From Rhizobiaceae bacterium (GTDB lineage: Bacteria > Pseudomonadota > Alphaproteobacteria > Rhizobiales > Rhizobiaceae): a stretch of DNA of 38,692 nucleotides. Position 1 is the first letter of the stretch; each line of letters opens with the position of its first letter. Under the pieces are notes generated by a model. It was not told the DNA's origin, made no database searches, and saw nothing but the letters and a program-made list of their open reading frames with translations. Both the position numbers and the translations under genes were made by a program. Location of the stretch: contig JAEPMD010000031.1 of NCBI GenBank assembly GCA_017644105.1, positions 1 to 38,692 on the forward strand, given 5' to 3'. Shown here piece by piece: positions 35,465 to 38,692 of the stretch.

Positions 35465-35797
35465 TCAACAGCATTTCATGATTTTGGCAATCGCCGCCTG
35501 GCACGCTTCTGGCTCACCACCACAGCAATCTTCCATCAGAAATGACAAAAGCTCACCGAGTTGTTCAAAATCGATGGAATAGCGAATGAAGCGCCCTTCT
35601 CTCTGGCTTTGAAGCAACCCCGCATTCGACAATACGCTTAGATTTGACGACATGGTGTTTTGTTTCACACCCAATGCATCGGCAATATCACCGGCTAACA
35701 CGCCATCGGTTCCAGCTTTGATTAAAAGCCTGAAAACCTCGAGCCGGGTTTCCTGAGATAGGGCCGAAAAATGTGTAATAGCTGTTTTAATATCCAT
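35465..35797 (-). CDS. arsR: ArsR-family arsenite-responsive repressor
   Basis: ArsR represses the ars operon and is released by As(III). The 110-residue protein has the winged helix-turn-helix (about 10-80: LSQETRLEVFRLLIKAGTDGVLAGDIADALGVKQNTMSSNLSVLSNAGLLQSQREGRFIRYSI). Cysteines sit only at the C-terminus: C91, C92, C99, C109 and C110. The CC-x6-C arrangement resembles the C-terminal arsenic site of the Acidithiobacillus-type ArsR (CC-x5-C), not the helix-alpha3 ELCVCDL site of plasmid R773. Start codon overlaps a palindromic operator. Confidence 0.93.
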   Translation of the reverse strand: MDIKTAITHFSALSQETRLEVFRLLIKAGTDGVLAGDIADALGVKQNTMSSNLSVLSNAGLLQSQREGRFIRYSIDFEQLGELLSFLMEDCCGGEPEACQAAIAKIMKCC

Positions 35798-35819
35798 ATA
35801 TCATGAATTATCGATATAT
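35796..35819. promoter_or_regulatory. ArsR operator-like inverted repeat
   Basis: ATATATC (35796-35802) and GATATAT (35813-35819) form a 7-bp inverted repeat with a 10-base spacer. It begins at the arsR start codon and continues into GATATTATG. Placement is right for autoregulation of the ars operon. Confidence 0.5.
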
Positions 35820-35851
35820 AGATATTATGTCAAGCTGGAAAATTGGAGACT

Positions 35852-36586
35852 TTACTCACAAAGTCGATAACCAGATTTGCGATAGGCACGATCAACGTGG
35901 AAATGATCTTGATGGCTTCCATCGCTGCCCGGACCAAGCACTGTAGTGAAATAGGCGCAGGCCCCTGCTCTCACACCGGCTAAAAACTTGGATTTAGATA
36001 AAATGTCCTCAGTCAGATTATCTTCCTTGGATGACACATTGATGACAGTCTCATCCTCAAGCGCAAAGCCTGAAATATCCGCACCATTTGCGAATCCATG
36101 CTCACTGATCTTGCCACCAGGCTTATTGTTGCGGGTCCGGCAATGATAAGACGTGGAGGTTTGAAGTCTCTTAATATCTTGACCGAGGTGCAATTTAGCT
36201 GTGGGGCGCACGATATCCTTGGTCCAATCGTCTAATGCCAGCAACACCTCGCATCGCAATGTCATGTCATTTGACAAAGTGATGCCCCCGCTCAGGCTAT
36301 TCACCAGCAGTGGTCTTTCGACAATGCAACCGCGCTCGTCTGAAATCTGTTCTTTAACAGTGAATGCGATCCGCCGTGTTTTCAGCTCAGCTTCGCATTT
36401 TTGCGCTGTTGCTAAATCAAAAGGTGGCTTGTTCTTGGCACCTTCAAAAGGCTGATCTTTATCAGTTTCAACGCGCTCTAATGCGGGCGAAGGTATGGGA
36501 ACAGGATTCCATTGCTCAGTGTCTTCTGCGGAAGATGTCGACAGATAAAACCCACTCAGCAAAACTGTTAAAACCCATAAACGCAT
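35852..36586 (-). CDS. Exported extensin-like (Extensin_C) protein
   Basis: The 244-residue protein starts at ATG 36586 with a signal peptide (MRLWVLTVLLSGFYLSTSSAEDT). A proline-rich section follows, then the Extensin-like C-terminal domain. Signature parts are SYHCRTRNN, ISEHGFANGADISGF, YFTTVLGPGSDGSHQDHFHVD and the C-terminal SGYRLCE. HGFANGADISGF and HQDHFHVD resemble the metal-site histidines and aspartate of D-Ala-D-Ala peptidases of the LAS group, so a cell-wall role is possible. The gene begins four bases after gloB stops. Confidence 0.88.
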   Translation of the reverse strand: MRLWVLTVLLSGFYLSTSSAEDTEQWNPVPIPSPALERVETDKDQPFEGAKNKPPFDLATAQKCEAELKTRRIAFTVKEQISDERGCIVERPLLVNSLSGGITLSNDMTLRCEVLLALDDWTKDIVRPTAKLHLGQDIKRLQTSTSYHCRTRNNKPGGKISEHGFANGADISGFALEDETVINVSSKEDNLTEDILSKSKFLAGVRAGACAYFTTVLGPGSDGSHQDHFHVDRAYRKSGYRLCE

Positions 36587-36590
36587 AAAT

Positions 36591-37355
36591 TTAGAAATTA
36601 TCCTTGCGCTTTCTAATCTCAGCAAACACGTCCACATCATCGGCACCCTGCATATTCAAAAGCGCGCGGATGTCAGTATTTCCAGCGCGTAAGAACGGAT
36701 TTGTCGCCAATTCAATTGACATCATGGTGGGCACGGTGCTTTGGTCGGCCCGACGCAAAGAGGCAACCAACTCACTGCGATTTTGCAAAGCTTCGTTATT
36801 CGGATCGACCGACAATGCAAATGCCACATTGGCTTCGGTATATTCATGTGCGCAGTAAATGATCGTATCTTCCGGCAAACTCATCAGCTTTTGCAGTGAT
36901 TGCCACATCAATTCGGCCGAGCCTTCAAACAAACGCCCGCATCCCATTACAAAGAGCGTGTCACCGGAAAACAGCACTTTGCCATCCTCAATATAGTAAT
37001 TGAGCATATCCATGGTGTGCCCAGGCGTATGGATAGGTGTTACGCTATGACCAGCGAATTCAAAATTTTCACCTTCTTTGATCGCATTATCAACATCTGT
37101 GATCGAAGATCCATAATCTGGTGCGGTGACCAAACATTTGGTTTTCTCTTTGATCTCTGAAATATGCGATGTATGATCCGCATGATGATGAGTGATCCAA
37201 AGCTCTGACAAACGCCAGCCTTTTTCGTCCAGTGCTGCAAACATAGAATCTGCATCACCGGCATCAATACAAGCCGTTTCGCCGGTTTCATCTTCATGGA
37301 TCAATACGCCGTAATTATCAGAGCGATATGCAAATTGGTGGAAATGTAATGCCAT
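36591..37355 (-). CDS. gloB: Hydroxyacylglutathione hydrolase (glyoxalase II)
   Basis: Glyoxalase II splits S-D-lactoylglutathione into D-lactate and glutathione. The 254-residue metallo-beta-lactamase-fold protein carries the THxHxDH motif at 55-61 (THHHADH), the metal-bridging aspartate region FSGDTLF, the AHEYTEANVAFA block and the conserved C-terminal RKRKDNF. It shares one base with gloA (TAATG), so both steps of methylglyoxal removal are coupled. Confidence 0.95.
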   Translation of the reverse strand: MALHFHQFAYRSDNYGVLIHEDETGETACIDAGDADSMFAALDEKGWRLSELWITHHHADHTSHISEIKEKTKCLVTAPDYGSSITDVDNAIKEGENFEFAGHSVTPIHTPGHTMDMLNYYIEDGKVLFSGDTLFVMGCGRLFEGSAELMWQSLQKLMSLPEDTIIYCAHEYTEANVAFALSVDPNNEALQNRSELVASLRRADQSTVPTMMSIELATNPFLRAGNTDIRALLNMQGADDVDVFAEIRKRKDNF

Positions 37356-37798
37356 TACCAGCTACCTTCATTTTGCATGGATGCCCATGGCTCTTGAACA
37401 GGAAGTGCATCCCCTTCTTGCAGCAACTCGATTGAAATGTCATCGGGAGATTTCACAAATGCCATACGGCCATCACGTGGTGGTCGATTGATCACCACAC
37501 CTTGGTCCATCAGATTTTGGCAATAATCATAGATATTATCGACAGTATAGGCCAAATGACCCCATGATCGCCCTGTTGTATAAGTTTCGTCACTTTCCCA
37601 ATTGTATGTGAGCTCAAGCAATGGTCCACTGGTCTTTTCAGCTTCGCCTTCATCATTGGGCGCTGCTAAAAATACAAGTGTGAATTTGCCAGCCGGAACC
37701 TCTTTGCGTCTGACTTCCACAAGCCCCATTTTATGGCACCAAAAATCAAGAGATTGATCCAAATCAGTCACACGGATCATGGTATGTAAATAACGCAT
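37355..37798 (-). CDS. gloA: Lactoylglutathione lyase (glyoxalase I)
   Basis: Glyoxalase I turns the methylglyoxal-glutathione adduct into S-lactoylglutathione. The 147-residue protein has a two-repeat vicinal-oxygen-chelate fold: [19 protein letters not shown] (metal ligand H5), [20 protein letters not shown] (second histidine) and ISIELLQ (last glutamate). It heads the gloA-gloB-extensin operon. Its own start is preceded by AGAAGG about 12 bases upstream. Confidence 0.95.
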   Translation of the reverse strand: MRYLHTMIRVTDLDQSLDFWCHKMGLVEVRRKEVPAGKFTLVFLAAPNDEGEAEKTSGPLLELTYNWESDETYTTGRSWGHLAYTVDNIYDYCQNLMDQGVVINRPPRDGRMAFVKSPDDISIELLQEGDALPVQEPWASMQNEGSW

Positions 37799-38033
37799 GG
37801 TATTGATAGCCTTCTGTTTGTACTAGTATTTGCCCTATATTGTCATAGTTTCTGAGTGATCCAATATTAACTTTTTGTTGCTAGATTTATCCAAGTATTG
37901 TTGGTTTAGAGCAACATTGTGCAGGGTCCAGAATAATTATTACAGGGTTATGCTTTGCTCGCAATCTCAGTTTCTGTTTTCCACCTATAAATGGTTTGGT
38001 CAGGACAGATTTGGAGGCCTACACCAACACAAA
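37799..38033. other. Divergent intergenic region, 235 bases
   Basis: This A/T-rich spacer separates gloA and the CSS-motif gene and should hold both promoters. No convincing -35/-10 pair or gene is seen. A GGAGG lies at 38013-38017, 16 bases before the ATG, too far for normal use. Confidence 0.5.
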
Positions 38034-38040
38034 ATGTTGG
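38024..38040 (+). promoter_or_regulatory. Hairpin over the CSS-motif gene start
   Basis: CCAACA (38024-38029) and TGTTGG (38035-38040) pair perfectly around a 5-base loop. The ATG at 38034-38036 lies in the loop edge and right arm, so a folded mRNA would hide it. Translation may instead begin at TTG 38049, six bases after GGGG. Confidence 0.4.
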
Positions 38041-38692
38041 GGTACACCTTGAGAGTCGCAAATTTCTTTAGATCTAAACTTGGCTCCTTAGTCGCAGTGG
38101 TCGGCGTTACCTTGCTTTCAGTTGCCATCACAATCGGCATTTATGAAACTGTACGCTTTTGGAAAAACAAAGAATATCTGGAAGAACTAAACCAAAAACT
38201 CCTCGTTCGCGCCGAATTAGCTGCAGATTATGCAATTATAACACTGAATGAGACGGCTGAAGCGGGTTATACAACCTGCACAGATGCCAGCATGGGTGGC
38301 CTTGCTGAAACCATTTTCACCAAGAGTAACATCAAAGATATTGCGATCTTGGACACAAAAGGTAATTCGGTCTGCTCTGTGATCAGTGGTCAACGCGCGA
38401 CATATCCTGTTGACATATCTCAGAAAAACAAATTTCCGACATCGAATGACCGGATCAATTTCGTCGAAGTCGGCACAGGATCAGATGGTATTATCGGCAT
38501 TACTTGGCAATTCTCTGATTTTGGCCTCATGGCGTTGATCAATATCGATACATTGCTGTTTGATATTTTCCCAATGGATTGGCGCGATAATTCCATTGCA
38601 TCCATCGGGTTTAATTCTCAGGCGATCATCGGCACACATGACATCACGATGACAGCGGATTTCATGAATGATGCGAGCAAGGATTTTGTCTC
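38034..38692 (+). CDS. CSS-motif membrane sensor protein, partial (probable c-di-GMP phosphodiesterase N-terminus)
   Basis: The frame runs open from ATG 38034 (or TTG 38049) to the right edge, about 219 residues. A membrane segment occurs at about 15-35 (LGSLVAVVGVTLLSVAITIGIYETV). A periplasmic domain follows with CTDASMGGLAETIFTKSN, KDIAILDTKGNSVCSV, which matches the CSS-motif domain (Pfam PF12792) found before EAL domains in many phosphodiesterases. In E. coli such proteins sense redox through the cysteines. The EAL domain and second membrane helix would lie beyond the edge. Confidence 0.75.
   Translation, partial: MLGYTLRVANFFRSKLGSLVAVVGVTLLSVAITIGIYETVRFWKNKEYLEELNQKLLVRAELAADYAIITLNETAEAGYTTCTDASMGGLAETIFTKSNIKDIAILDTKGNSVCSVISGQRATYPVDISQKNKFPTSNDRINFVEVGTGSDGIIGITWQFSDFGLMALINIDTLLFDIFPMDWRDNSIASIGFNSQAIIGTHDITMTADFMNDASKDFV

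Noticed and set aside
1-38692. CRISPR array, insertion sequence or rRNA operon
   Set aside because: No regularly spaced repeats, transposase-like frames or rRNA sequence seen in the window.

Overview
The window looks like a chromosomal segment of an alphaproteobacterium, most likely a marine member of the Hyphomicrobiales (Rhizobiales). This rests on recognised families (an ATP12-type F1 assembly chaperone, the alphaproteobacterial RpoA tail, an EcfG-era style gene repertoire with an ECF42 sigma factor, and a perfect CtrA-type box) and on moderate base composition. No 16S rRNA is present, so the genus is not assigned.

Layout. Positions 1-925 hold the 5' part of a tyrosine-recombinase gene running off the left edge. 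It sits next to the 3' end of tRNA-Leu(GAG) (1027-1111), so the window probably starts at the edge of an integrated element. Then come lipB, an APH-like kinase, and two tandem paralogues of unknown function. Formaldehyde oxidation follows: glutathione-dependent formaldehyde dehydrogenase and S-formylglutathione hydrolase. The second gene carries an in-frame TGA exactly at its conserved tryptophan codon. From 6334 to 13020 lies a minus-strand housekeeping run: lipoprotein, ATP12 chaperone, HAD phosphatase, RluC-type pseudouridine synthase, CrcB fluoride channel, RarA ATPase and a DegP-type protease. A secreted DUF4189 protein and a pyridoxamine-oxidase-fold protein follow on the plus strand.

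From 29991 down to 14250 the minus strand carries the large ribosomal-protein cluster: tuf, the S10 genes, the spc genes with secY and adk, and the alpha genes with rpoA and rplQ. Order is the standard alphaproteobacterial one. Several wide gaps with hairpins punctuate it, and rpsL-rpsG-fusA do not lie upstream of tuf.

Upstream of tuf is an ECF42 sigma-factor cluster (YciI/DGPF protein, MAPEG protein, sigma factor). A LysR regulator then faces a small unknown gene, with three phased operator-like palindromes between them. A PilZ-domain protein follows. Next is an arsenic operon, arsR - a 59-residue cysteine-rich protein - arsC - arsH, with no efflux pump visible. After it are glyoxalase I, glyoxalase II and an extensin-like protein in one operon. 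The right edge cuts a CSS-motif membrane sensor, probably the N-terminus of a cyclic-di-GMP phosphodiesterase.

Functionally, glutathione-linked aldehyde detoxification appears twice (formaldehyde and methylglyoxal), with arsenate reduction beside the second set. The strongest candidates for something new are the fghA TGA, the small cysteine-rich ars protein, the three-frame repeat at the DUF4189 stop codon, the phased LysR boxes, and the tandem paralogues with a duplicated leader.
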